In this document: piece by piece, positions 42,916 to 55,100 of the stretch | How positions within the stretch are numbered: position 1 is the stretch's first letter | Layout of the letters: the number at the start of each line of letters is the position of its first letter | Source: Anadara kagoshimensis | Taxonomy: Eukaryota > Mollusca > Bivalvia > Arcoida > Arcidae | Assembly: GCA_021292105.1 (NCBI GenBank) | Contig: CM037861.1 | Coordinates: forward strand, 31,295,674-31,359,673 | DNA length: 64,000 nt | Direction: 5' to 3' | Made by a program: the position numbers and the translations under genes | The notes under the pieces: model-generated | Told to the model about the DNA's origin: nothing | Seen by the model: the letters and a program-made list of their open reading frames with translations, nothing else | Database searches by the model: none

Positions 42916-43069
42916 TCAATCACTGTCGAATATATATCATGAATCTTATAAAAATTCTTGAAGCTTCGATGTCGTATTATTTAGCACTAAAGACAGAAAA
43001 TTAGGACTTTTGAAATATGAACATTCATTAGGTACTACATGTATTTGTGACAATATTTTGATGGTCGTC

Positions 43070-43318
43070 GTCACAATTTTGTTGATAAGTATTATGTTTC
43101 CGTATCGAAAATAATTCTGGACATATTTGACATCCAATAGCCAAGTCTTCTTTTCATTCTTAATTTTATTTTGATATGTGGTGGTTGTAACTAGTAAGCT
43201 TGCCTTTCCAAAGCCCCCGACCTTACTTCCCTAGCGCAAGTGCATATGTTTAACTTAATTTGCAAGTTTCCAAAGTTTTGGAAATGTGATTTAGATTGGG
43301 ACCGGTATGTATCTGCTT
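43070..43318 (+). repeat. repeat family A
   Basis: Diverged copy. Its 3' end meets the oppositely oriented next copy, forming a tail-to-tail inverted pair. Confidence 0.65.
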
Positions 43319-43324
43319 TAAAAT

Positions 43325-43600
43325 ATCTAATAAAAAACAAACATACTAATCCATGTCCGAATCACAATCCAGAAGCAAAGTAAAAACTTTGGAACTGACA
43401 AGTTAGGTTAGACACGTGAACTTCCACCAGGGAAGTAAGGCCGGGTGCTCCGGAAGGGTAAGCACCTCCTGTATAGCTAGCTACACCCGCCACGTGTGTA
43501 ATCAAAATTGTGTGAAAGGTACATGGAAGTATGAGACGTCAAATATATCCAGGGCAATCCTGGACACAGAGACATCAAACTTATCAAGAATACTGTGATG
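43325..43600 (-). repeat. repeat family A, well conserved
   Basis: AACAAACATACTAATCCATG through GGGTGCTCCGGAAGGGTAAG to CAAACTTATCAAGAATACTG. Little decayed, so a young copy. Confidence 0.85.
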
Positions 43601-43739
43601 GTGATTTTTTTAGTCGTGACTTCAATCGCTACCCAATACATTTTATGGTTAATTATAAAATTCTCGTAGCGTTTTTTTCTTTTGTTCTAAAGATATCAAA
43701 CTGGGACTTTATATAAACATTTATTTAGAACTATTTGTG

Positions 43740-44032
43740 GGCATTGCCTTTGATAGCCGTCATCCGGATATTGTTGACAAGTATCATGTCTCGTCTCTGT
43801 ATCCAAAATTACCCTGGATGTAATTTACAGCCTATAGTTCTATGTTCCTTTCATTCTCAACTTTGATTTTACATGTGGCGGTTATCGCTAGCTAGACAGG
43901 AGGCGCTTACCTTTCGAAACACCCGACATCATTTCACTGATTGAATTTCACATGTTTAACTTATTTTTCCAGATTTAAAGTGTTTACTTTACTTTAGAAA
44001 TTGTGCCTCAGGCATGGGAAGTTTAAGGGTTG
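43740..44032 (+). repeat. repeat family A
   Basis: TGTTGACAAGTATCATGTCTC through CATGTGGCGGTTATCGCTAG; third copy in this cluster. Confidence 0.72.
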
Positions 44033-44649
44033 TTTTTTATTATCCTGCATTGAAATCTCTTACAATTTGTTACTTGGTGGGGTTTTTTTTTTTCGTGACC
44101 TCAGATATCTTGAGCATGATAAACATTGCTGAAGTTCTGATGGCCTAGTATTTAGTGCTAAAGATATAAAATAAAACTAGAACCTTTGATTTGAATATTT
44201 GTGGACATTATTTTGAATTTTTTGGACATTACTTTGATTTTTTTAATCTAAACGCACTCTGTACAACTGTACAACAAGGAAATGAACTGGCCATACGGAT
44301 ATAAAAAATATATGTTTAGTGGTAATAACATAATACGTCATGGGGAAGATAACAATTATAGAAGAAAAACAAAATTATCTACAGGCGTAATTACATAAAA
44401 CACTCCTATACAAAAAGGCATTTTTATGTTCAAAATATTCTTTTTATTATGATAAGATAGTACTGACAGGGGATTTATTTTTTTTACTGAAAACGTGCAA
44501 GTTTCCAAACCTTTCCAGAATTTCTAGATGCTTTTTTTCGGTAGTAATACCTTGCTGTAGTCACATATAAGCATAACGTCATTCATTTCTCCCTTTTCTT
44601 TGTTTTAAATATGTACGTCAAGAATGACTATGTTATCTATTTGTGATAT

Positions 44650-45220
44650 TATTCTTCAGGTTTTATTTTCTGCATTGTGTAGGATGTTTATGATCACAGT
44701 ATTTGGTAAATATACACGTATTACTGAATAAGAAACATGTGTCATTTTCCCTACCTAGTACTGTGGCCTGACTTCAGTTTTTATTTTCTGTATTGTGTAG
44801 GGATGTTTATGATCACAATATTTGTTAAATATATGCGTATTCCTGAATGAGAATCATTTGTCGTTTCCCCTTTCCTGGTACTGTGGTCTGACTTCAGTTT
44901 TTATTTTCTGTATTGTGTAGGGATGTTTATGATCACAATATTTGTTAAATATATGCGTATTCCTGAATGAGAATCATTTGTCGTTTCCCCTTTCCTGGTA
45001 CTGTGGTCTGACTTCAGTTTTTATTTTCTGTATTGTGTAGGGATGTTTATGATCACAATATTTGTTAAATATATGCGTATTCCTGAATGAGAATCATTTG
45101 TCGTTTCCCCTTTCCTGGTACTGTGGCCTGACTTCAGTTTTTATTTTCTGTATTGTGTAGGGATGTTTATGATCACAATATTTGTTAAATATACAAGTAT
45201 TCCTAAATGGGAATCCTACC
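44650..45220. repeat. 120-bp tandem repeat, nearly identical central units
   Basis: Whole 60-base blocks starting at 44881 and 45001, and at 44821 and 44941, are identical, giving an exact 120-bp period. Outer units are diverged. Confidence 0.92.
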
Positions 45221-45311
45221 TAGTACTTTATTTTGAAACAAGCACCGTTACACAATAATCTTTTAAATAAAGAAAAACATTATCAGAGAAAAACAATTTT
45301 GGAAGTTCGTG

Positions 45312-45500
45312 TATGCATGTAAAATGCGAGTGTGTTTTATGGTCTGTCTTGTACCAGCGCGAATAAAGGAGGACTTTAAGTTTCTAGCTCACCGAATCAA
45401 TAATACCGCTGCTCCAGGCACCGGGTGAACCAGTAAAGGCCAACGACAAGGAAAATTCATTTCCCCACATGCATATGTGGTCTGAGCGGGACTCTTACTA
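45312..45500 (-). mobile_element. SINE family 2, partial
   Basis: Shares GAACCAGTAAAGGCCAACG and the CATGTGGTC...GAGCGGGACTC segment with the 40.2 kb copy; the head is lost. Confidence 0.65.
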
Positions 45501-45684
45501 TATGTGGTAGTTATGCTCTAAAATGTCATTATCTGTCGAAATCGAGGCTGTAATAAATATATCTGGTTTATATTGTCGCTAAAATTTTATGTTTTGTCTT
45601 TTGATGCTTTTGACTATTGTAAAGTACATTAATTATATTGTAAATTTTTATCCTTCATTTGACATAGAAATATTAAAATGGGGA

Positions 45685-46290
45685 GACTCTGAAAAATGCC
45701 TGATGGACCAAAGACTCTGAAAAAATGCCTGATGGACCAAAGGCTCTGATAATAATGTCTGATGGACCAAAGGCTCTGATATAATGTCTGATGTACCAAA
45801 GGCTCTGAAAAAATGTCTGATGGACCAAAGACTCTGAACAAAATGTCTGATGGACCAAAGGCTCTGAACAAAATGTCTGATGGACCAAAGACTTTGAAAA
45901 AATGTCTGATGGACCAAAGACTATGAAATAATGTTTAATGGACAAAAGGCTCTGAAAAAATGTTTGATGGACCAAAGGCTCTGATATAATGTCTGATGGA
46001 CCAAAAACTATAAAATAATGTCTGATGGACCAAAGACTATGAAATAATGTCTGATGGACCAAAGGCTCTGAACAAAATGTCTGATGGACCAAAGACTATG
46101 AAATAATGTCTGATGGACCAAAGACTATGAAATAATGTCTGATAGACCAAATGCTCTGAAATAATGTCTGATGGACCAAAGGCTCTGATATAATGTCTGA
46201 TGGACCAAAGGCTCTGATATAATGTCTGATGGACCAAAGGCCCGGAATAATGTCTGAAGGGCCAAATGTTCTAAAGAAATTCTCGGATGG
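45685..46290. repeat. minisatellite, about 30 bp unit, about 20 copies
   Basis: Unit AATGTCTGATGGACCAAAGG plus CTCTGAA. Because the unit is often 30 bp, all three minus-strand frames read as repeated peptides (GPSDI, VHQT, WSIRH). Confidence 0.92.
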
Positions 46291-46299
46291 CTAAAAATG

Positions 46300-47470
46300 T
46301 TGATCAAAAACCTTTGTGTCTCCGTCTCTGGTTTGATTAGAGTTGAAAAGAAATGAGTGAAGTAAAAATAGTAAGGTTAAAGGTTACTGTGATTAAAAGT
46401 TTGCTAAGAGATGTTCACCGATCAGCATGGAATCGTCAATGCATCTAATTTCATTCCATAGCATGCTACTGTGCGCCTTTATCAATACAAGCATCACAAC
46501 TTTTAATTTTTAAAGTAACGAATAGCTCCGTATACTGTTCAAAGTCACACAGGATCGATTCAGGAAGTTGTGTATGAACAAGTACGTTGTATATAGTTAT
46601 GTGGAATGTAAAACGTAATTGGAAAGTTGGACAAAGCGTCGCTTAAAAATTTTAATTTATTGTTTAACACAATAAATACGCCTTTTATAAGACAAAAAAA
46701 TGGTTTTACAATACATTACGTTGTCCTTTAAGATTCTGAATAAAGCCGATCGCTTTTGCTTGCAGTTGAACTTATTTCATTCCGTGTGGACAAACTAAGA
46801 ATGATAACTCTTATTTATTTATTTATTTTTTTTTTTTTTTTTTTTTTTGCTAAATGTTTGTGATTTTTATATCAAATTCGTCAAAATAATGACACAAAAT
46901 AATTTTTAAAAAAGGAAGAAAGAACCCGAAATTTTATTAACATTGATGTTTTTAACAGGTCGAGCACTGTTTAATGAACCTGGCAACGCGCTACGAATCT
47001 GAAATCAATATCTGAACCAGTAATTACATGAGGATTGGCAGCTTTATCTTCCCGCAAATGGTGTCATGTTTGTCCTTTCTTACATGTATTTTCATTAAAC
47101 AAAAAAATATCAAAATCGCTGATCGTTGGTAATTATATATCGTTGTCCGTTCAATGGTCAACCTATGACCAAACAATTCGGTCAGATAATCGACTATCCC
47201 TGTCTATTTGTGTTGTGTCTGTACTTCATTATCTATAATAATGATACCCTACGTTATTTCACCTTTATTGATTCAGATTTGTGACATTCGACTTATTTAT
47301 CTATTTGAATAAATATTGACATCCGAAAATAACTTGTTAATAATAATCATTTAAATTAATTGTTATACACAATAGGACCAACAGCCTTTGGTGTAAGTTA
47401 AAGCAATCTGATAAAGCATTAGATAAGATATGGCATTTTGTCTTCTTTTTAATGTAACGCTATTTCAGGC
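46300..47470. other. intergenic, nothing recognised
   Basis: Contains a poly-T tract only. Confidence 0.35.
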
Positions 47471-47477
47471 GTACCAC

Positions 47478-47626
47478 AGGAGGTGCTTACTAGCTTAACA
47501 GGTGGTACATCCGGTCTCACTTCCATGGTGGAAGTTCACACTTGTTTAACCTAACTTGTCAGTTTCAACATTTTTACATTGCTTCTGTATTGTGATTTGG
47601 ACATGGATTAGTATGTTTGTTTTTTA
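47478..47626 (+). repeat. repeat family A, 3' part
   Basis: GGAGGTGCTTACTAGCTTAAC to TTAGTATGTTTGTTTTTT; 1.2 kb upstream of transporter A. Confidence 0.8.
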
Positions 47627-47629
47627 TTT

Positions 47630-48440
47630 ATTCTTCTTTATTCAATATAACGCTATTTGGTGTTGAATTGGCCGGCAGGTAGATATATCTTAATAAGTAA
47701 TAGTAACGTGCATTTATAGATATAATAACACCTGGGCCGTTTAATGCTTTGAGTCTAATATGAATGCGTTTTTTAATTATATATACCAGTTTTAATTTTA
47801 CCGCACTAGACGGTCGCTTCGAATAAAAGTTTTTCGCGTTACAACGTTTAGCGAAAAACAATTGTCTATTTGGTACTTATAAGTTTTTCTCTATATGGGG
47901 ACGAGGTTTATAAAGAATGTCATTATACGCACGGGTGATATAGAAGTCATTGAAGTGTGAACGAATTTTACCCGTGATTTAAAGGTGTTGTTTAAATCAT
48001 TCTAGCCTGCGCTTTCCACGTTGATGGTCACGTTTCATTTCATTTCTTTAATGTTTATATAAAACTTTAGTAATTTTGAAGTAAACAAAAATTGGTTATA
48101 ATTTCTACTGGGATACTAATAAGGTTTTCCAGAGAATTTTTCTTTATCTTACTTTTGGCGATAAATTTTTTATCTCTGGTTTTTCATCCTAGTAAGTGTT
48201 TCAGTATATATTTGTGCTAGTGTTTAAGTTCATAGGAAAAACAATAACGAAAATGGTTTGGTTTTTTATTTTGTAATAGTCGAACTGGTCATTGTATAGT
48301 ATTAAAGTTATATTACTTTATGTCATTTATGTAATTATCAATAAATGCCGCCTTCTAATATATACCGCAAGGCTACATGCAAATTATAAGTGTTTTTTCT
48401 TATTTTATTTATTTTACTAATGTATAACATTAGACATATA
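47630..48440. other. upstream flank of transporter A
   Basis: Expected to hold the promoter and an untranslated first exon, which I could not place. Confidence 0.3.
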
Positions 48441-48442
48441 AT

Positions 48443-48482
48443 TACTCATCAGTAGTGCTTGGACCGAAATTGTAAAACCAAA
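48443..48482 (-). ncRNA. half hammerhead copy
   Basis: On the minus strand, GGTCCAAGCACTACTGATGA matches the 5' half of the 58.8 kb ribozyme; the GAAAC half is absent. It lies in the upstream region of transporter A. Confidence 0.45.
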
Positions 48483-48688
48483 ATTTTTTCAAGAACTTGT
48501 AACCCTTTCACTTTCATCTTGGTACGCGCATTGGACGTAATAATGCCTCAAATGTATAAACGGCAATATAATTATCACAACTTTCTTGGTTTTTTTACGG
48601 GAACTACAATTTGTACAGCGATGTTTTTGTTTTATACATCCCTTTATGGATGATTTACCTATCTTTTATTGATTATAATACATTTTTT

Positions 48689-48690
<2 letters not shown>

Positions 48691-48727
<37 letters not shown>
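48691..48727. repeat. poly-T tract
   Basis: About 37 T, 170 bp upstream of transporter A; a shorter one lies at 46826-46848. Confidence 0.85.
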
Positions 48728-48729
<2 letters not shown>

Positions 48730-48871
48730 ATTCAATATCGCATACCTTGCTAAGCTAAGGCATTCAATCACGTGCAAATGGATTCAACTTAAATCTATAG
48801 AAGACTTACAACACAAATTGGTGATTTCTAACACAAATTTGTTATAATCATAAGCTTATTTTTCATTGCAG

Positions 48872-48898
48872 GTAAAAGAGTACTTCAGTTTGAACAAA
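48872..48898 (+). other. spliced 5' leader directly before the transporter ATG
   Basis: TTTCATTGCAG is an acceptor ending at 48871, leaving 27 nt before the ATG. The tandem paralogue has the same arrangement with a similar 27-nt leader, supporting an upstream untranslated exon. Confidence 0.6.
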
Positions 48899-48937
48899 AT
48901 GGATCCATCTAACTGCCTTATAAATGGGGTAGAAGAG
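48899..48937 (+). CDS. transporter A, exon 1
   Basis: 13 codons, [13 protein letters not shown], donor GAG|GTACTA, phase 0. Too short for ORF scanning; supported by the matching exon in the paralogue (MDLSDNILNE). Confidence 0.8.
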
Positions 48938-49127
48938 GTACTAAATATAAAATCACATAGTTAAAAAATGGTTTTTAAAGGTCAACAATGCAACCAAAAA
49001 GGGTAAAATTTCATGAAATTGAACTGGACAAATAATTGCTAAGTAATCTAATATAGTATCATTTTTTACAGGATAAATCTAATTCAGCCTTGTGAAAGGC
49101 CTAATTTGATTAAATTTATTATTATTA

Positions 49128-49158
<31 letters not shown>

Positions 49159-52100
49159 GTATTTATTTATTTATTATTATTATTACTATTATTATTATTA
49201 TTATTGTATAATTTTGTTTAGCAGACCTTAAAACATAGAACTAAAAGATAGTTACTACAAATCTTCATCACATTTATTGTAAAAATGGTTTTTAAGGTAT
49301 ATAACACCCGCTATTTTCTTCGTAATAACATTTTTCATTTTCCTTAATGTCGAGTCATTCTTATTACCACTTTCATATTTTAATTTTAATTTTTCAGGTC
49401 CCTTTGATATCAAAAAGAAGGAAAGGGTTGTCAATATGGAAAACTTCTATCTTCATTATAGGTACTTTAGCAGGAGCTGGAGTGGTAGCTTTACCAAACG
49501 CTGCTGAAGATATAGGTAAGACTGTGCAATATCAAGCCATAAGCTCACTAGGTACCAGTACCGAACGCTGCCTTAGTAAAGGCTTCAAGAAACTTCAACT
49601 TTCATATGTTATGAAAGCGATTTATTGATTTCGGTCATTATATTTCTACTGAAATATATTTGCAGTTTTACCACCAGGCATTTTTATCAAAGTTGTTACC
49701 GTAACCAGCTGATTACCGAAAATTTATGTCTTGTGCATTGGGCTATATATTTAAAAATTCTGTTCAAAAGATCATACAATTTGCTAATATCCAATCGATC
49801 AAAAACTTCATCACAAGGTCACTTTCTTCATTGCAACTGCATCGTGTATCTCTTTGTGACCTACTCAAAGGATCTTTCCTTTGTGATACATGTATAACCC
49901 ATGCTATATAAAATCTTAATTCTAATTCAACAGGTTGGATGGGCGTTGTTCTTATTGCGTTAGGCTGTTGTTTATCAGCATACACAGGTGTAAAACTGGG
50001 AAAGGTATGGATATTAACAGAAAGGATATTTCCTGATGAATGTGGCGGAAAAGGGCACGTTCAAGATCCATTCCCCTTGATAGCCGAAAAAACATATGGC
50101 AAATTGGGAAGGTAAGGTTTTACATTTCGCTAATTATCTATTGCATATTAAATCAAACATTGAAAAGATTCTTTTACTTAGCTCAAGTTCAATCACTATT
50201 TATCGCATTGTATGAAAACAGATGTTCCCTCGTACAAATGGGCGGGATAGTTTTATTTAAAACCTACTGTTTTCAGCCATTGCCTTTAAAATGCCAAGCC
50301 CCAAGTTTTCGGAAAGATACTGGAGAGTTCTTTAAAACATAATAATGATAATTATACCGGAAAAGTGGGCTAGAAACCTGTGGTTTTTTCTTTACTTCTT
50401 TCCTTTAATGTTTTTATACAAATGGTGTATATATCTCATATATAAATAACTAAAGTGAGAAAAATAAGAAAAAAGTCCAAATATGGTATGAAAACATATC
50501 AGTCCAAGTTGAGATTACAAGCCGAAGAGTAAAGACTGAAAATTTGCAAATTATTTAATTGTCCCTTTATGAACGGACTCTTTGAAAGAGGAATCCAGTA
50601 AATTGTAGTGCATATTTATTTTTACAACCAGTGCCCCAAGACACAGATTTATAGTAGGCTTTGTTATACAAAAACTAATATTAACCTCGCCAGTATTTAG
50701 CTAGGAGCATCATTCATACATCACAAAAATGATCACCTCGATATAAATGAATAAAAATATTGTCCTGTGCATAAATTACTATTACTTTTCTCCATTTTAC
50801 TCATTATGTATTTCTTTTTTATGTTTTAGGTCACTGATATCTTTCAGTATCAATTTCACAATGTTTGGTTACGCAACTGTGTACCTCCTTCTGGCAGCTC
50901 AGAATATACAAATTCTAATAGAACATTTAGACACGTCACTATCGTTTTGTTACGGAATATTTATTTTAGCAGGATTACTACTACCTTTGTCTTGGCTTGG
51001 AACTCCAAAAGAATTTTGGTAAGTTGGTTTATATCTTGAATGGCCTAGTGTTATGTATCATTGTGATGTATAAAACAACTGGTTAACAAGTAAAGATTAA
51101 AACAAACATCACAATCATCATGTCCAAATCACAAACCCAAAGCAAAGTAAAATCTGACAAGTGAACTTTCTAAAGGGAAGTGAGGCCAAGTACACCGAAA
51201 GAATAAGCCCCTCCATTTTAGATAGGTACGCCTGCCACGTATGCAATTCATAAGAGCAATATTCAATTGTGTATTTGTGGAGAAAACAAAAGTTTCGATA
51301 AGACAATGCAAAGATCGAGAAAAGAAACCATCGGATTGTCGTTTAAATCAACACAGAACACGAAACAAAAGCAACCACACACAGGACTGATAAGTTTACA
51401 AATGTTCACGCATTAAAACAGTATAAACATTAGTCTTTATTTAATATCCCCTACCTTTCGAAGAATGAGGAAGATATTAAATTGAGTTTCCGTCCTTCCT
51501 TCCGTCGGTCCCAAATTTTTGACTGCACTAATTCTCCAAAATTATGAGGCACTTTTTCACAAAACTTAGTGCAAAGTATAAACATAGATAGGAGATGCGC
51601 ATATAGTTAACCCGAGATGGTTTCTTTATTTTCTTGTGAGTTATGGCCCTTTGAACAAAAGTGCAAATCATCAAAAGAACCTGCTTGCAGGGGATCCTAA
51701 TTTACTGAGTTTGCTTATATTTTATGTTTTAGGCCATTAGCGGTTGGTGCCTGTCTAGCTACCGGAACTGCATGTGTGTTATTACTGATAAATATGACAT
51801 TTGACTCCAAGAGCATACATTATGTTGTCCATAGAGACCCAACAATGTTAGACTTCTGTGTTGCATTTGGATCCATTGTGTCCGCCATAGCTGGACAACC
51901 AACATTCCCAACCTTTCAAATGGACATGAAAAACCAAGAAGATTTTAAATGGGTTGTCATAGTTGCTTTCATAGGTGAGTTCTAGTTCATCTCTTTCATA
52001 TTTATATATTTGGATAATTCTTTGCATAAATTTTACTTTATATAAAATATTTGATTGTTAAGGATAATAATGTTTTAGTATCAATAGATTTAAAAGAAAA

Positions 52101-55100
52101 CTCTTCTTTCTTTGTCAAGAAACAAAAGTCTGTCCTATAAGTACAATAAATGCAATAATATAGTTTTGAATTTTCAGGTTTTATAATTGGTTTTACAATT
52201 GTCAATTAAAAACATAGGCGTTAAAAAGATATCAATCCACTAATTTCATTTAAAACAATACTTAAAGAAAAAGAAAGAAAAAAGACAATACAGTTCATAT
52301 TAATATCAGATATCCAACTTAATAGTCATAAAGCTTAATTCATTAAGGGCATCGAACTGTGAGCCTTATTAATTTGAAGAATATGAAAAAATTAGTAAAG
52401 ATTTTGGTTTTTCAACAAAAACGTCTACATAGGAGATGTACATGGCATAAGTTATGGAACGATTTTTGAATACATATGACCAATACACAGATAATCAGCA
52501 TTCAGGACCAGCCATCTTCACAGACCATTAGTACTTTGCCCGCCATTGATTCCCCTGCAGCATTACTAACCAGTTTGCAAGAGGAGAGGATATTAAAATT
52601 GAAGATGAAGATGTTCCAACGGCATAAAGTCCACATTCACGCTCCATTCGCCCTATTGACTTGTACAAATCACCTCGCCTTATTATGAACCCAGGATTAG
52701 AGTAATACTTCTGTCTGGAATCACTTCTGTCCTATCTGGAGTTTATTAAAGGAGGTGTTCCGGATAATGGCTCTGTTTATACAGTAAGTGGTGTCCTTGG
52801 TGACGTTTTACGTCATATACAATTGACGTCATAAAGAATGTACTGCCGTAAACTCGACGAATTTATATTGTCTGGTAAAGATGACACAAAAGTCTGAAAC
52901 TTTCATGACCAATCCGTGTTGACGCCAACCCGCTGGTTTTTATTCACTGGACGTTGTCAAATTCATCTCTCTCATGCGTAAATTCTATTGAAAAAGTGTA
53001 TTTAATACAGTAATATCGATTCCGTTTCGTCCGTAACAGACGAATATGCAAACAAATCAAAGAAAATAACTTTGAATAAATAAGCTCAATATTCCTCTCC
53101 TACTTGAGCCTGTTGTACTGTACTTGATAATCTCTATGCACATCCTGCATTACTATAAAATAAGTCTGATGTAAAATGTTAGCATTTAATGGATTTTTCA
53201 AACTGAAAATGGTTGTGTTTGCACTTGTATCGAAGTCCTCAGTTACGTAGAAGCAAACGACTTTTGTCATTCGCACAAACTTTTCAACATATAAAATTTC
53301 AATAGTGGCACCGTTTTATGCTGATTTTATATGTTTAATTTTGCATTTCCTGTTATGACAAGGTTTAAATTAAGTGGACAAATACCAGAGTAGGGAACAG
53401 GCAAATTTAGTTTAACACAAATTTTTACGAGGACGAGGAAAGTGAGCCCGGGTGTTCTTGAAGGGTAACCACCTCCTGCCCAACTAGCTTTTCCCGCCAC
53501 GTGGAAAATTTGGTTAGATACCTTATTGTAGAAACCCTTTTTAAAATGGTCAATCGTAAAAGTACCCATCAAATTATAAAATTTGTATATTGTTGAACTT
53601 GGTTATTTATATACTAGTATTTATAACTTATCGGTTTACCTATGACACACCAATGTAATACTTTGCGTATGAAAACCTGATGATGATCTTATAGAGACAT
53701 GCTGTTCCACAGTACTCTCAATCTACTATTAGTTTTCTTTTAAGTTAAGCCATATCTGAACAAATAGCAATCACAGATGGGTTAACTAATAACAGACTAT
53801 TACTTTTGTTGTAGTTGTATCACTAATGTATATACCTGTGACGGCGATGGGGTATTTTGTGTACGGGAACCTGCTGAATTACAACCTGTTGAGGACTTTG
53901 CATAAGGGAACATTATCTGCCATTATACAACTTGCCATAACTCTCAATCTATTATTAGCGTTCCTTATACCGTTGAACCCAGTTAGCCAGAATCTTGAAG
54001 GTTGGTTGAAGATCCCAAATGGTAGGTTCAATGTTTCCATTTTTTAATCAATAGTGATTGTTATGTCATATAACTTTTGCGCCACTCTAAATCAAACAAT
54101 AACATGCCGGCAATTTCCTAATCATAATCCAAAAAATAAAAATTAACACTTTGATATATAACTAATCAGATAGAGAATTTTGATTTTGTCTGTCTCTGTT
54201 CATTGAAGGTTTTATCTTGGCAAGATTTAAACAAGTACCTTATTGTAAGTCTTGAAGAATATTTCTAATAAAGTTAAGGACATTAATGATTGGGATGTAA
54301 TTGATAGCATTCCTGTTTAATCCTTTTGGCCTGTTATTCTTAAATTCATAATGTCAATATACAAAATTTTGACGGAATGGAAGACGGAATTTGAAAGTGC
54401 ATTCTCACTCTCTCATTTTCCCCTACTTCACCCTCTCATCCAACTTATTTGTTTATATTTTGTAGGTTTTTCTTGGAAGCGGTGCCTAGTAAGGACATTC
54501 TTGGTTGCTTTGTCGTTGTTTATAGCAGAGAGTATACCACATTTCGGCGCTGTGTTTTCCTTAATGGGAGGAATTTATGCCATTTTGTCATTTGTGTGCC
54601 CGTGTATATTTTACCATAAAATATGTAAAATATACAACGAGGAAGCATATGATGCAATGTTAGTATAGAAATGATATAGAGATGATATATAATTGTGATA
54701 CTTCAATGATGGGGTAGCAGATAAACTTAAATATGTTGTTGTACGCGAAAATCTTAAACAAATAAATTTTGCTAGTTGAAATGTAATAGGAATTTAATAT
54801 CGTATCAAAAAACTCGTAATTATTCATGTATAAATACATGTGTTTATGACAAATTAAAGCTTAATGTTCTTTTGTTCAATTTGTTTTCAATGTTAGTCTT
54901 AGGAAGGCAAAGAACTTTAAATGACAATGTGACAATAGTACTATATATCTTTTCCTTTAAATTGAAAATTCAGACGTATGCTAGACACATATTTCTTTCT
55001 CTCTCGTTACAGTTTTTTTCCCAATATAGAACAATGATGTTTTTATAATGTTTGTTTATTGACACAAAAGATATATACAGGGATTACAAATGCAATGCAA

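Noticed and set aside
45690..46270. Hammerhead-like CTGATGG...GAAA in the minisatellite
   Set aside because: The core needs CTGANGA; the unit has CTGATGG in almost every copy.
45629..46307. Overlapping minus-strand open frames of 60-139 codons with repeated WSIRH/GPSDI/VHQT peptides
   Set aside because: They are read-throughs of a 30-bp minisatellite in all three registers; no start context, splice sites or non-repetitive part.
54659..54668. Transporter A ending at the stop just after AYDAMLV
   Set aside because: A GTTAGT donor at 54659 joins in phase to a downstream exon encoding the expected last membrane helix.
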